NCBI GenBank assembly: GCA_014529385.2
Contig: CM043962.1
Coordinates: 49,630,098 to 49,694,097, forward strand
Length of the DNA: 64,000 nt
Source of the DNA: Adiantum capillus-veneris
Lineage: Eukaryota > Streptophyta > Polypodiopsida > Polypodiales > Pteridaceae
Reading direction: 5' to 3'
The notes beneath the pieces were generated by a model. The model did no database searches. It was not told the DNA's origin and saw only the letters and a program-made list of their open reading frames with translations. Position 1 is the stretch's first letter. Each line of letters opens with the position of its first letter. Shown here piece by piece: positions 1 to 11,640 of this stretch. A program made the translations under genes and the position numbers.

Positions 1-503
1 TGAGTTGGAGAAAATGAGGTTTGAAATGTGTAAGCAACTTATTAAGACTTCCCAAGCATTATTAGAACCACCAATAGGTATGCTAATTCAAGAAAGTATT
101 ATTCCTAGACCACTTGTGGAATTGGAAAAGTGGCATATTGTCATGCCAAGCATTGCTAAAAGGCAAAACTATGAAGTTGAAGTGGAAGAACCACAAGTGC
201 CTATTGAGAGTGAAGTAGTGCCTTAAGCAAATGCACAATTACCAAAAAGTAGCTTGATGGAGAGGGTTGTGAGGAACATGACGGATGAGTCTATTTGAGA
301 GATACCCACTCATGTACCACGAGCCTTGGGAAACTTTAGCAAGACACATTCATTTTCTAGGTTAAGGCTCCTCTATGCTTACTAACATCAGCCTTTTGCC
401 TTTGTTGTGAGATGGATACAGCTTCCTTAATCGTTTGAAAAGATTATTGTATGTCTTGGCTATATTCATCAGCAACGAAGATCTTCCCATGTACCTTAAG
501 TGG
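1..503. other. Degenerate tail of the Ty3/gypsy relic
   Basis: The minus strand continues past the reverse transcriptase with several stops, and a short stretch reading FQTIKEAV resembles the RNase H region of Ty3 pol. On the plus strand there is a 73-codon open frame at 5-226 with no recognisable domain. I see no other gene here. Confidence 0.35.
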
Positions 504-1354
504 CTACAAAAAGAACTCACTTTTCTTTTGATTAAGGTAAAGCTTGTTCTCTCTCATAACTTGAAATATTAGCTGGAGGTGTTGCTTGTGTTCCTCAAGT
601 GAATTGGAGTAGATAATATCATCATCAAAGAACACTCCAGTAAACTTGCGATGAGGTCTAAAGAGTTTTTCCATCATTCGGTTGAATGTGGTTGGAGCAT
701 TTGTCAAGCCAAAAGGCATGACAAGATATTTGTAAAGACCAAACGTCGTGCAGAATGCGGTCTTTACTATATCTTCATCGACTATCCTTATTTGATGATA
801 GCCACTTTTAAGGTCAATCCTACTGAAGTAGGTAGACCCTTGAAGCTTGTCAAATAGATCTTCTACCCTTGGCATAGGGAACCTATTTTTGAAAGTGATT
901 CTATTTAGTGCTTTATAGTCGACACACGTATGATGTGTGCCATCTTTCTTATGCACTAAAAGAATAGGTGAGCAAAAGGGAGATGTGCTAGGTCTCACCA
1001 TACCTTTTCAACCAATTCATTAACTTGCCTCATGATCTCCTCTTGTTGGGCTTGAGAGACCCTATAAGGAGGCTTGTTAGGTGGAGAACTCCCTAGAAAG
1101 AGTTCTATAGAGTGATCCTCATCCCCTCTTTTTGGTGGAAATACACCAGGGATATCATCGATGAACACATCTTTATATTGATTGAGGAACTGAGATAGCT
1201 CTAACTCCTCACTAGATTGTGCACACGCATTTATAGGACTAGACTTATCATGAACAAGATCCTTGACCAAAATTATGTACGCGGAAACAGAACTTTCCAT
1301 TGATTTGTCAAAAGCACGAGTATTTACAATGGGTATTGGCTTGGATGCAAACAT
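504..1354 (-). pseudogene. Ty3/gypsy reverse transcriptase fragment
   Basis: Two overlapping frames (1354-995 and 1001-504) carry the protease-RT linker and the fingers and palm of a Ty3 reverse transcriptase. Visible motifs are SPFCSPILLVHKKDGT, the D of RIDLKSGYHQIRI, MPFGLTNAPTTFNRMM, and the catalytic FFDD (normally followed by I/L; here FFDDDIIYS). The two aspartates are kept. The linker also contains the PPKRGDEDHSIEL stretch typical of plant gypsy pol just upstream of RT. A frameshift at about 1000 and a stop after KSEFFL at 504 separate it from its neighbours, and thumb and RNase H are not recognisable. It would have made cDNA from element RNA; it cannot now. Confidence 0.9.
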
Positions 1355-1537
1355 CCCTTTACCAAAACCTAAAGATGATTTTTCTTTTGGGATGTTTCAT
1401 GCTAGCTCCCATACAATCAAACCAGGGTAAGCCTAGGATTACATCTTCATGTTTAAGTGGATAGATATAGAAATCCTTTTTGTCCACATACCCTTGGACA
1501 TGAAGCCTAAGATTACCTATGAGAGGTGTTACTGAAG

Positions 1538-1768
1538 CTACTTGGCCTTTGAAAGGCCCATCTGCATTAATGGTCTCCCCATCTCATGTGGATGTACTCC
1601 TAGCTTTTTAGCTAGCTCCAAAGAGATGAAATTATGGGTGGAACCATTATCAAAGAGTATGAGAGAGTCATGCTCTCTCACTTTTGCCAAAAGCATAAGA
1701 GAGTGGGGATCCTTTGCAATGAGAAACCTCTTGAGGGGCCTCAACCATAGAGGCTCTAGGTTGTTCAT
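1538..1768 (-). pseudogene. Ty3/gypsy retropepsin fragment
   Basis: The motif LILFDNGSTHNFISLELAKKLG matches the active-site strand of plant Ty3 proteases, where D-S-G is normal. Here the second residue is N (D-N-G), an unusual change that may reduce activity. It lies between gag and RT as expected. Only about 75 residues remain in one frame; the flap and the second half of the domain are not in this frame. Confidence 0.8.
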
Positions 1769-1789
1769 TGCAAGTATTTCTTTGAGGGA

Positions 1790-3144
1790 AACTTCGATAG
1801 GAATGCCCTTGGTTTCCGCATTTGAAACATTTGTTATCTTTATGATAACACTCTAGCTCTTCAGGAGAGAGTCAATTTTTGCCTTTGTAGACTCCTTTCT
1901 CCTTAGCTTTGTCATTCTTGTTGTTAGAGTTGCCTTTGGAAGAAGTCTATGCATTGTTCTTCCCTTTGAACTCACTTTGTTCTTTGGTTTCCATGGGCTC
2001 AGAATTCCTCTTAGCCCCTTGTTGGAAACTGATGCCAAAAGCAACCAAAGTGTGGTGTATGACAACAAAAATAGTGTTGGGCTCTTGGGAGTTGACATAC
2101 TTAGCCATAACTTCAGTTAGCCCAACACAAAATTGTTGTTTTTGTTCTCCAAAACCTATCTTTTTGTAGACAATGGCTTTGAGATGTAATTCCCAAAACT
2201 TGTCCACATACTTGTGGATAGATTCAAAAGGAGACATACTCAAGCTTCACCATGTAGTGAGAACTTTGTCTTTGGCATCGCCTCGGATAAATTTCTTCAT
2301 TATGGAGACTCTCAAAATCTTCCATGTTTTTGGAGCTTGTCCATTAGCCCATAGAATTTCCCACCACCATTGCCTGGCCAATTTCTGAAAGTGCATGGAC
2401 ACATTTCAAAGCTTGGAGGACTCCATGAAGTCCTCATCTCCGAAGGTCGCATCAAATTATATTGTTGGATGAAGCCCAACACTTTGTCCAGGGCACCAAA
2501 AGTGCTATCATAGGTGAGGAAAGAGATGTTCTTTCCTCCCTCTTTGAACTTCTTCATGTTTTGGGACCTCTTCCAAGAAGCATAGGACCTTTGGTGGCCT
2601 CTCCTCTTAGGCGGTGATAAGCCACTACTTTCATCAAAAGAGGAAGATGAAGGTGAGGAAGAAGGAGAGGATGGACATTTCTTCCTTCTCTTTGCCTTTC
2701 TTTGATCTTTCCTTTCCCTCTTTTTGTCTTGACGAGGAGGAGGAGACCTCTGTCTCTTTGGTGGAGATGGTGACCATTGTGGCCTCCGTCGTCGAGGAGC
2801 CACATCCTCATCATCGGAGGAATCAGAGGTGTCACTCCCGTCCTCTATTGGAGCTTTATCTTCATGTGTATTCCCATGATCTTGATGGAGCAATTTCTTG
2901 CCTCTTTGTTCATGGGATTCATGATGGCTTTGCTCTCCTTTTCCGCAAGAATTTCCCCTTTGGAGTTCTCATCATGAGCTTGAAGTTGTGCTTGCACTTC
3001 AGCTTGAAAAGCAGAGCTACCCATAGCTTGTTGTATCTTGGTGACAAAAAAATTCACAAGCATAGGGGCATCATTAGTAGCACCTTCATGTGCAAAATCA
3101 TAATCATCAATACTAATTCTACTCTCTTTATTATTGTCAGCCAT
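1790..3144 (-). pseudogene. Ty3/gypsy gag fragments
   Basis: Three frames (3144-2845, 2893-2312, 2243-1853) form a broken gag. The N-terminal piece starts MADNNKESRI and is short and acidic. The middle piece has a long Arg/Lys/Ser/Pro-rich low-complexity stretch. The third has the capsid-like SPFESIHKYVDKFWELHLKA. A zinc knuckle reading CFKCGNQGHS follows near 1800-1850; its last cysteine appears replaced by F. Gag packages the element RNA in cytoplasmic particles. At least two frameshifts make it non-functional. The chosen start is the first Met downstream of the primer binding site. Confidence 0.7.
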
Positions 3145-3543
3145 GTTAATAGACTTTTGTGTGTGATAATTTGTTCTTTGGACTCAAGAACCTTGGCTGC
3201 TACTCCTCTTCACTTTTGAAAAGTTTCTCTCAATTATCTCCACATATGGTTTAGCACTTTGTTAACTGCAAAAAGTAGAAGAGAGGGTTTAATTGTGCTA
3301 AGGTGGCACCAGTTCCTATCGTGCTTTCTAGCGGCTCAATAATGGCTAAGCCATAGGCAAGCCCTGAAGGACTCCATTATTAAGACCATAGCTCACATTG
3401 GTATACCCCGTACCCTATTTTTCATAGGCACGCCAACCAAAGATAATAAATCCCTTTTCTACTTACTCTATTGCAATGAACAATTCAACCTTCGTGATCT
3501 ACTCAAGGACCTCTCTTATTAAGCAAGAAAAGAGAAAACTAAT

Positions 3544-3555
3544 GCTCTGATACCA
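3544..3555 (-). other. Primer binding site (initiator Met tRNA type)
   Basis: On the minus strand the sequence reads TGGTATCAGAGC, the common plant LTR-retrotransposon primer site complementary to the 3' end of a methionine tRNA. It lies one base from the TGTAAC that marks the LTR border at 3557. Confidence 0.85.
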
Positions 3556-3556
3556 A

Positions 3557-4860
3557 TGTAACGGAAATGAACTAATAACTTTGAGTCTAGCGGAAATTGG
3601 TTGTCATTAGTGAGCTTTCCATTAAGCAAGTTCCTAGTGTAGATAGAGAGAGTGCTTGGTTGAAGATAACATCATTTAGCTACACATCTAACTAGCATGG
3701 TATGAACAATACTTGCAAAAGAGAGTGACAACACTTGAGGACCGGATTTACTTGGAGCCGGTCCCCCCTCCAAAAGGAATTTGTATTATAACTTCTCTCG
3801 TGAAGAGAGACTTGTTTATAATACAAGCTTTGTGTTCCTTAGGAAAATTTGGGTGCCATGAAGATGAAAAGCTTCATGACCTCAACATGCTTCTTTCTAT
3901 GAACTTAAAATTGACTCGACCCTCCATCCCAAGGCCTCAAACCCCATGAAAAGTGGAGAGAGCTAGCGGGGAGAAAGGTAGCTTGAGAGAAATGTATCAT
4001 ACCAGAAAGAAGTAGCCTTCTCACTTTATATTAATCTTAGAGCTTAACATAGAATAGTAATGAGATGAGAGAAGATAAGCATGCTTGAGCTTGTCTCTTG
4101 CTTGTATTTGCAATCCATGATCAAGAGTTGTTGGTGTAGGCTCTCTACTTCTCAAGCTTGGAGAAGGAGCTTAAGCTTCCATTAAAGCTTCACTTTTCTA
4201 ACTCACAATGAGAATGTGTGAGAGAGAGTGTGAGCATTCTTACTCTTTCCTTATGGAATGCCAAAATACACTAAGGGAGTTAGTTTTGTGTGAGGGGATT
4301 CCACTAGCCTTGTGCCTTGTGAGTGAGAGTTTCTAGCTTGACTTTTCCTTCACCACGGACACACACGCACCTAGAGCTACCAAAATCCCCATGCACCCCC
4401 CCGCTTGGGATATTTTGGGTGAAGATTCTTTGTCTCACTTGGTCACTTAGTCCTCAATGCCCATGCCTTGCCCTTTACATGCCTAATTCTCATTGGTCAG
4501 CTTACTGAAGCCTTTTGGCGTTTGTGTGAGGCTTTGTAAATTTTGTCAAGACTTCCCCTCTGGGCCAGATTACCCCCCCTTAACTTTTGGAAGTCTCCTT
4601 GAGCCCATGTGTGCCCCATGACTACCCATGTGCTAATCCTATGTGGCATGTTGACATGGAATGTCTATGTGGCATTAACCTTATACCTTATAATGACCAT
4701 GGTCTTTTACTTGAACCATAGACATAAGGAATATAAAACATTAGGACCATCTTCTAGCTATACCTGGTATTCTTCCTACCTTGCACCCATGTGTACCATA
4801 TGCTATGCTTTGTACATGTATGTAGGGAATATGGCTACTGTGTTGCACTAGATTGCAACA
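3557..4860 (-). repeat. Putative 5' LTR of the Ty3/gypsy relic
   Basis: The LTR border next to the primer site is well defined (plus strand TGTAACGG at 3557). The outer border is a guess: 4841-4860 ends in CA and contains a perfect inverted repeat, TGTTGCA/TGCAACA. No second LTR copy is in the window, so length cannot be verified. The region has no convincing gene, only short open frames. Confidence 0.4.
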
Positions 4861-5086
4861 TGCATGTTCCCCCTAGAGAAAAGCATATGATTGGTCTAAA
4901 GTTGAAGACTAAGATGAAAGAGCCAAATGTAGGGAAGTATTGAATGTGATTTATTTAACTATTACTATTGAAGGTTCACCATCCATTGTAAGTTTATCTT
5001 CTTGCATTTAATGAAATGGTTTGCAAGTACAAACACATGTGTCAGGTACTAAAATCATCTTTTCAAACACCTTGTAAGCTCCCTAG

Positions 5087-5575
5087 ATGAGCCGAGATTT
5101 AACCACTGCAGCTTGGTTTTTATGTCGCCTCCTAGTTGAGTTAGTAGGAGTCGTCCTCGACAAAGTTTTAAGTGCTGGCTTGACTTGGAGGGAGGAGCAA
5201 ATGCTCTTTGTGCAAGGGGTACTGCTACTTCGGCAACCTCGCAATGACGACCTCTCAGCCTGTCTTATTGGGATCCATTTAGGAGTGCTAAATTTAGTGA
5301 AACTTACAACCTATCTCATTAAACCTGTGTATACAGAAGATGGTACTCTTGTTCGCAAGAAAGTTCGACTGCTGAAGGAGTGGCAATTTCGACTCTTTCA
5401 AGAAGTGTTAAGAGGGGCCCTGCTAGAGTTGGAGACCAGTGACGAGTGGCTTTTGTGGAAGCATCACTTCCGCCTGGATTTTCAAGAAGCCTACACTGAA
5501 AACTATCATTTCATCCACCCAAGGAGAGCATCAGCAAGCAGAGGAGAAGCATCTACAAGCAGAGAAGAAGCATGA
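5087..5575 (+). CDS. 162-codon ORF upstream of gag, function unknown
   Basis: An uninterrupted frame starting MSRDLTTAAWF and ending in a Ser/Arg/Glu-rich tail. It has a hydrophobic N-terminal third (LLVELVGVVLD) and a mixed-charge centre, and looks like real protein rather than a shadow frame. A second frame continues at 5572-5793 (MNPENWPYMG) with a 4-base overlap. The gag begins 110 bases further on. I do not recognise a family. It could be an accessory ORF of the retroelement or a captured host fragment. Confidence 0.35.
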   Translation: MSRDLTTAAWFLCRLLVELVGVVLDKVLSAGLTWREEQMLFVQGVLLLRQPRNDDLSACLIGIHLGVLNLVKLTTYLIKPVYTEDGTLVRKKVRLLKEWQFRLFQEVLRGALLELETSDEWLLWKHHFRLDFQEAYTENYHFIHPRRASASRGEASTSREEA

Positions 5576-5902
5576 ACCCGGAAAATTGGCCATACATGGG
5601 CCAATTTTATGCCTCACAATGCATACATTCCATCCGTGTTGTCCTAGATCCGAAGGCCCACTATCAACAAATCATCACCGCCATGTTTGGTGAAGAGCAT
5701 TTTGGGGAAATCAATCACTCGAATCAGCCGTTCGTCTTATTTTTTATCAACTATCACCTCTCTTTTAATGTTGTCATCTATGTCCTTATCTAGTAAATCC
5801 ATGTATTTGTAAAGAAAAAAAGAAAGAAAAGGAAAAAAAAATTTCTGCAAAAATTTGCAAGTGTCAATTTTTTTGTTTTGTTTTCTGCCAAGAACAAACA
5901 CC

Positions 5903-6690
5903 ATGGTGGGTATCTCTTTTCCTACATTCATTGGGAAGAAGGGAGAAGACTCGATCACAGAGTTTTTAGATAGTTTCGAGGTCACCTGTGTGATCTCTAA
6001 TCGAGATGATGATGCATCTAAAGTTCGAATTTTCCCTCTACTAATGAAAGTAGAGGCAAAATCTTGGTTCAATGCCCTGCCACAAGCCACCAAGAAGGAT
6101 TGGGAATTGCTAAGGGCGAACTTTCGATAATGCTTTGGGGGAGGAGTAACCCGAGAGAAGCTTTGGGAGGGACTGAAGAAGCTAAAGGAAGGAAGTCTGC
6201 AAGAATATGCTACCTATGAGTCCAAGTTTTTGGACCTATGGGAGCGCTGGGTTGAGTCATTGGCAGAGGGTGATGGAGCACCTGATTTCCTCAAGAAGGA
6301 CCGGTTTATTACCAGCTTATGGTCTCCGCTGAGAGAGAAGGTAAAGGGGCATTTTCCTGCAACTTATGTGTTGGCAGCTGAAGTGGCACGCCTTAAAGAC
6401 AAGAAGTTGCGGATGCAAGCGAAGGCAACCGAGTCGAGGAGTACACCACGACCAACACCACCCCAGTGACAACCACAACCGCTCAAGCAACACAACCACT
6501 CGAGGTAGTAGAAGATCAGCAAGACTTGCTGAGTCGTATCACCAACCGGCTGGAAAATTTGTATGTCCACCTGGTACAACAAGGAAGAATTCCAAACCCC
6601 AACCCAAACCACGAAAGAGAGCAAAGACGACAAGGTCAAGAGCTCTACTGCTACAACTGTAACGAAGTTGGTCATGGTATGTATTAATGT
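5903..6690 (+). pseudogene. Ty3/gypsy gag with zinc knuckle, broken
   Basis: The frame from MVGISFPTFIG carries a Retrotrans_gag-like capsid domain (EDSITEFLDSF, AKSWFNAL, LREKVKGHF). A TAA at 6128-6130 interrupts it, and the same frame then continues to 6469. A second frame (6466-6687) continues with coiled-coil-like sequence and the zinc knuckle CYNCNEVGHG, in which a stop codon sits one residue before the final cysteine. So there are at least two nonsense codons and one frameshift. This is a typical gag nucleocapsid arrangement, now inactive. Confidence 0.75.
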
Positions 6691-7263
6691 CCCTATCCTA
6701 GGAGACAGAATTTCAATAGAGGTCAACTCTCCCCACCAAGGGCGAGAGCACCACCGAGACAACCACCACCACATCCTCCGATTTAGATTTTGCAACCACC
6801 TATGCAACAACCACCACCACCACCACCTCAACGAGTCATCCTTCCACCGTTACCTCCTCCAATAGCAAGAAATTAGAATGTGAGTGTGATAGGCCTTGAG
6901 GAGAAATCCAAGGCGAAAGAGGTAGTCCAACAGGCCAAGGTTATGGCCAAGGGTAAGAAGAAGGAAGAACTAGAAGCAATGGGAGTAAAGTGTGCGAGGC
7001 ACGGAGGGGAGAAGGTAAACACACAAGGGGAAACTTCAAAGAGGTCATCGAGGTCGTGACATAAAATTGACTGTGGATTTTGCACTTGGTAAAAATTCTG
7101 ACCCCTATGATTTGGTTCAGGATGTATTTGCACAGGGCCCGCATATCACTTGGCCTCAATTACTTCACCTTGCACCCAAAGTGCGGAGGCAGTGGACGAA
7201 AATGGTAAGCATAAGAAGGACAAAATACAAGATGGCTGGGGCCATCTCAGGAGTCAAGGGGTA

Positions 7264-7510
7264 GCAAATATCCAACATCTACATAGACGGTGGAGCCCAA
7301 ATTTGTGTGATGAGTGAGCAAATGATGCACCGTTTAGGTCTGCAGGTGAGTAGGCTGGCACCATGCTGAGCCAAGATGGCAAACAATATTAAGGTTAAGT
7401 GTGTGGAATTGTGAATGTAGTTAGGGTTAAGGCTTTTGATACCGAAGTAGATGTGGAAATCTTTGTCATGCCACATAAGGGGGAGGGATATCCGACCATC
7501 CTGGGTAGGC
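7264..7510 (+). pseudogene. Ty3/gypsy retropepsin remnant
   Basis: The frame after the zinc knuckle region reads IYIDGGAQICVMSEQMMHRLGL, which matches the active-site segment of plant Ty3 proteases in which D-S/G-G is followed by an aliphatic strand. Stops follow within about 15 codons, and later sequence shifts frame (the RGRDI/PTILGRRWL stretch lies near 7480-7515). Position between gag and the missing RT supports the call. Confidence 0.6.
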
Positions 7511-7719
7511 GATGGCTCATGGTCATGCGAGCAAAGCAAGACTGAGGCACAAGCATGCTCTAGATGAAGAAAGCAAGAGGGAAGGAATACGACATGAAGA
7601 CTGGTGAGCAGCGTGACAACAACCTCGAAACCACTAAAGATGAGTTCTCTAGCAACTCTGCATCAACCTTGGGTGAATAGTCTACCACCACTGAGGAGTC
7701 CGACAGTGACATTGACGTC

Positions 7720-8007
7720 ATGGGAGTCACTTTCAAAGACCCTAGAGAGAAGGAACCTCCAGACATACAACCATTAGAAGAAGAAGGTAATGTTCCCAGT
7801 GTTCCACCTTCTGTAGAAGGGAGTAAACTGCTCAAAATGATCACTCTAGAGCTAAGTGAGAAAGAGAGGAGAGAGCATGTAGTTACGGAGAACAAATTTA
7901 CCTCTTTGTTTATTGGTGAGTATGATAAGGTCCTTGGGATATCAGTAGTACAACATTATATCCAGTGGATTGATGGCAGTGAACTTGTGGTGCAAAGGTT
8001 GCGGTAA
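7720..8007 (+). other. Acidic ORF between protease and deleted pol
   Basis: A 95-codon frame, MGVTFKDPREKEPPD, rich in Glu and Pro. It occupies the place of the protease-RT linker in this relic. I see no catalytic motif. It is probably the degenerate linker. Confidence 0.35.
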
Positions 8008-8289
8008 TATTCTATCCAAAGACTGAATGTTTTTGGTGATGCTCTACTCATGGTCAAGCAAGTTCAAAGTTTTTGGGCCTATAAAAACCAAAGCTTATTA
8101 ACACATTTCAGGCAAGTCCAAGCTCTTCTTGGCTAATTTCAAGCAGCCCAACCTCATCAAGTACCTAGGGCTAGAATTCAAGAGGCTCCTACACTGGCAA
8201 CCAAGCAACTAGTAGAGATTCCTGTTCATGCCAACAACTTAAAATTGCCTTTATTACTAGCATGTGGTGCTATGCATGATACCGGGTAG

Positions 8290-8506
8290 TTCTTAGAAAC
8301 AAGGGAGTGCCATGACAATTACAACAAAGGGCAACAACGCTGGCTCATTTGCAAGGCCACAAGATATCACGTGCAAGAAGTCAATGGATGCATACACAAA
8401 ACCCGAGTCAATGGTTGGTGACTGAAGCCATATTTCCAGAGGTTTGATCCATCACCCTTTTTGGAATTTTCACTAGAGGATGCTTCACCCAACAACTCTT
8501 CACCAT
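8290..8506 (+). pseudogene. Pol C-terminal tail remnant
   Basis: One frame reads RYHVQEVNGCIHKTRVNGW, a stop, then LKPYFQRFDPSPF. The pattern VNG.RLK.Y is seen at the end of Ty3 integrases after the core domain; the integrase at 63177-64000 has the comparable GCRLKTYHLP. The polypurine tract follows about 40 bases later, where the end of pol should be. Confidence 0.45.
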
Positions 8507-8543
8507 GAGACCCTGCACTAGAGGTATGAATACCTCTAGCCTT

Positions 8544-8552
8544 GGGGGAGGG
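8544..8552 (+). other. Polypurine tract
   Basis: GGGGGAGGG just downstream of the pol tail, followed by CTATGAGCC. This is the expected position for plus-strand priming and the start of a 3' LTR. The LTR itself is not confirmed. An 18-base hairpin, AGAGGTA/TACCTCT, lies just upstream at about 8520. Confidence 0.5.
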
Positions 8553-8994
8553 CTATGAGCCTAGCATTTTCATTTTTGGCGCGAGAAACACCCCTTCATA
8601 GGGCTAAGAATTTTTAGAAGAAAAGAAAATAAAAATAAAAATAAATAAATAAATAAATAAATAGACAAAAAGATAATTGCAGAGTTGAAACATGGCCGGA
8701 ATCCCCACACCCCTTCTCCTTCTTCCTCCCCTCGCCATCTGTATGCAGAATCCCACAGTTCCTCTACTTCACCCGACAATCAGACTCGACAGCGGTCCAG
8801 GGACCAGTTTGACTCTCTCTGCTAGTCACATCCATGCAAAGTGGGGGAGATATATCCACCAATGCCAATGCTTGCATCTTGTTACAACCTGCTACTATTT
8901 GGATGATTGGATCGACACAATCTTCATCCCCATTTGCAATGACCACCGTATTGACCTGCACAGCATCAATGTGTAGTATCTTTTTTTTTAGCTA
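8553..8994. other. Intergenic, possible 3' LTR sequence
   Basis: Contains an A/T-rich run of AAAT-like units (about 8620-8665). No supported gene; the small open frames on both strands are short and lack motifs. Confidence 0.3.
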
Positions 8995-10362
8995 TCACCT
9001 CTTCGTGCAGTTCACCTGTTCTTGTGTCTTAAAATCCTTCTTCACCTTGTTATCACTAAACATGTGAGATCTCTCCTCTCCCTCAGATTTTGCAATCAAA
9101 TCAATACCGTTTTGTGATATGGCATCCATCACAAAAGGTTCCGCATTTTTCTTTTGTATGTTTTTACTTTTTTTGGTCTTTTGTGAAGTTTTTGATGTTT
9201 TTGAGATTTTTGTTTTTATAGGTTTCACTGGCATATGGTTGGTTTCGTCTATGTTATCCCGCACTTGTTTGCCAGTGTTGATACACATTTTTGTAGGCTC
9301 ATTTGCCCATTTTGTCAGTGCCTGTATTCCAAAGTAAGGCACTACGTCATAACCTTCAGGATCACAAAATTTGGGAGTGGGACAATCTTTTGTAGCACAT
9401 ACATATATGGTGGCTAAAATGTGCTCCCATTATGAAGGTTCTAAGGCGTCTTCTGGAAAAGGCTCTGGGATATAATCCATATCGTTAATGGCTCTCTCTA
9501 GGATGCATTCTTCTCGTTTTAGACTTTCGCAATCTGAAGCTCCATACATTCATAACTCCTTGGGTTTACCTATCCACGATGGAACTACTGATTCAGTCAC
9601 TTTGGCCGAATTAAAGTCCTCTATCGAAGTCCTTGCGACCTCCCTATACTTATGTGTCGTCAGGTTAACCCTGGTGATAGTACCCTCATTTCTTAGATAT
9701 ATGTAATCATAACCCCAATCTTGGACCATCTTCAGCTGTCGCATGAAGGGTCTTTCCAAGATGATGTCATAATTACTCCTCTTTCCAAAACCCACAATGG
9801 CAAAAGTATGTTCATACTCGATGCCACACGAGGTAACCATTGCTCTTTCCAGGAGTCCTAAAGGCTTTTCTATGTGTCCATCTGCTAGTTACAGCTTCAT
9901 CCGCATAGCCCTTATTGCCGATTTTCCCCAGTTTTTCCAGATATCCTTTGTGATGATGGCAACTCCCGCTCCGCTATCCAAAATGGCTATGGCATGGACG
10001 TTGTTATACTGCAATGGAAGTGCAGTGTTACCATCTTTGCCTTCAAAATATTCTCTGACCTTGTTTAAGGGAACTACTGTAGCTTTCTCATCTGATTTGT
10101 CTATGTCAACAATCTCTCAAATTCTGGCTTCTCGACTTTTAACTCCCATCTTTGCTAAGCAATTGTTAACCATACCCCATAATTGAGATCTGACTCTCAA
10201 CAGTTCTGCTAACGTGATCGTACGAGTGCAAGTTTGGAGTGAGTTGTGGAGCGAGCTTTTGGGTTTTCTCGTGCCACGTGGCTGGTCTGCCCTAAAAAAT
10301 CTCACCTTCAAAGGTCTCTTCCAACAAAAAAAGCTCACTCTTGAAGCTTTCCATCCAATCAA
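8995..10362 (-). pseudogene. Ty3/gypsy retropepsin region, isolated fragment
   Basis: Reading the minus strand from 10362: a linker (TLAELLRVRSQLW), then a retropepsin with the canonical AILDSGAGVAIITKDIW, a stop at about 9890, and the second half (YDIILERPFMRQLKMVQDWG) in the same frame down to 9550. A basic, Lys/Thr-rich tail (9342-8995) follows. It is clearly related to the protease at 54770-55080 (shared FGRPFMRE/ERPFMRQ, MVHDW/MVQDW, YFEG). No RT follows. The active-site aspartate is kept; one nonsense codon breaks the domain. It is either a fragment or another gag-protease-only element. Confidence 0.75.
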
Positions 10363-11027
10363 GAAAGATCACTTAAAAAGATATTAAGATCTTTTGCAAG
10401 ATCGCTCCCTACTTCAATATGGCATAGGTACCAACTTGTGTGTCCTTATTTTTTTGCCATGAAGGAAATTAGGTCCTCCTTCCATCCTATCATCGTGTCT
10501 TTGTTTACTTGAAGTGCATCATCTGCTATACCTTTGTTTGACATGTGAAGAGAAAGCTTTTCTGTGTGTATGTGTGTATGTGAATTGCATTTATAAAACT
10601 AGGTATAAATAAGTAGGCTCAAAGTTTTTTGTAGTATGAATGTGAGAAGCTCTCAAAATTCTTTTGTCGTCTCAAGAAAAATACAAATTTGCATTGAAAT
10701 GTAAAAAAAAAAATCGTGGATGTTGCATGCTCTTCCGGTTGTCATGCCCTAAAAGGTACTCATATATCACCACTATTTAATCATCCTTAACTCTTGTGGC
10801 ACCAAGACACAACAAAGGAAAGATACCGCAAGTGGTGGACTCAAGTTTTGAAGTGATACCTTACCCATTTTTGCTTTCTTAGTATTAGACTTGAGAGCAT
10901 CATTCTTGCTAAGTTTTTCACATGCTTGGAGTCTTAATAAGTCATCTCAAGAAAATAACTATTTTGCACTACTTTGTAAAATCCAGCTAATCTGCATGTT
11001 GCTTGCTCTTTCAATTGACTAGCCTGA
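10363..11027. other. Intergenic sequence with a degenerate short repeat
   Basis: AT-rich. Contains one diverged copy (about 10690-10810) of a segment seen again near 10930-11090 and 13200-13315, recognisable by TTAACTCTTGTGGCACCA. No gene supported. Confidence 0.4.
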
Positions 11028-11640
11028 GAGGTAGTCATGTATTACCACTAATTAATAATCTTTAACTCTTGTGGCACCAAAACACCAACATAGTAGTTAA
11101 GTTAGATAGATTGAAGATTCACCACCAACAATCCAAGGTCATCGAACAACTCAAGATTTAAAACTATAAGGGTTGCACTGATGAAAAACAATTAACATAA
11201 ACCGAACAACAAAAACATGCCAATTCTAAGATCTTAGCAAAAATATTTCCATCAATTTCTCAACACATGAGTGAGGAGTACTAACACAATTACAAAAATC
11301 AATAAAGTCACAATTTACTCTCACCAGAGATCTCTAATGAGGAGTCTAATTGAAAGACATGAAATTTCCACAATCTAGAAGGTGTGACGCACATTAAACA
11401 CGTGTGCAAGGTTCTCATTTGTGAGCTTACATTGATGGATGAACATGTCATGGTTTACATCCAACCCAAAGATACGCAAGAAGATATAGTAGACGGGTTT
11501 TCATGCTATGTATGGTCATCCTTGTGCTGCTCGATCTGCAAAGTCTCTACATGTACACATGGGGTTTCTGGTCATGTGCACTTCATACACCTCATCATGT
11601 ACAAGTGAACTCGACCTTCTCACAACTCTTCATCTAAGCA
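11028..11640. repeat. 0.6-kb dispersed duplication, copy 1
   Basis: Matches 13252-13870 closely over about 610 bases in the same orientation (shared landmarks: CATCGAACAACTCAAGATT, TTTCCATCAATTTCTCAACA, TCCTTGTGCTGCTCGATCTG). Its right end includes a decayed piece of the MULE SWIM-finger region found at 13720-13830, so this is a second, truncated copy of the 3' end of the MULE. Confidence 0.75.

Larger units (their letters stand above)
420..3556 (-). mobile_element. Ty3/gypsy LTR retrotransposon relic, internal region
   Basis: Read on the minus strand from the primer binding site at 3544-3555, the order is gag, zinc knuckle, retropepsin, linker and reverse transcriptase. This is the standard Ty3/gypsy order. 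RNase H and integrase are lost or lie outside the window. The reading frame is broken into at least five pieces, so the copy is dead. Calls for the individual domains are given separately. Confidence 0.85.
4861..8600 (+). mobile_element. Ty3/gypsy-like relic with internal pol deletion
   Basis: Plus-strand order is an unidentified ORF (5087-5575), gag (5903-6690), retropepsin (about 7264-7510) and a pol C-terminal tail (about 8290-8506), followed by a polypurine tract at 8544-8552. Reverse transcriptase, RNase H and most of integrase are missing between about 7510 and 8290, so the copy is internally deleted. No LTR pair was identified. Confidence 0.65.
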
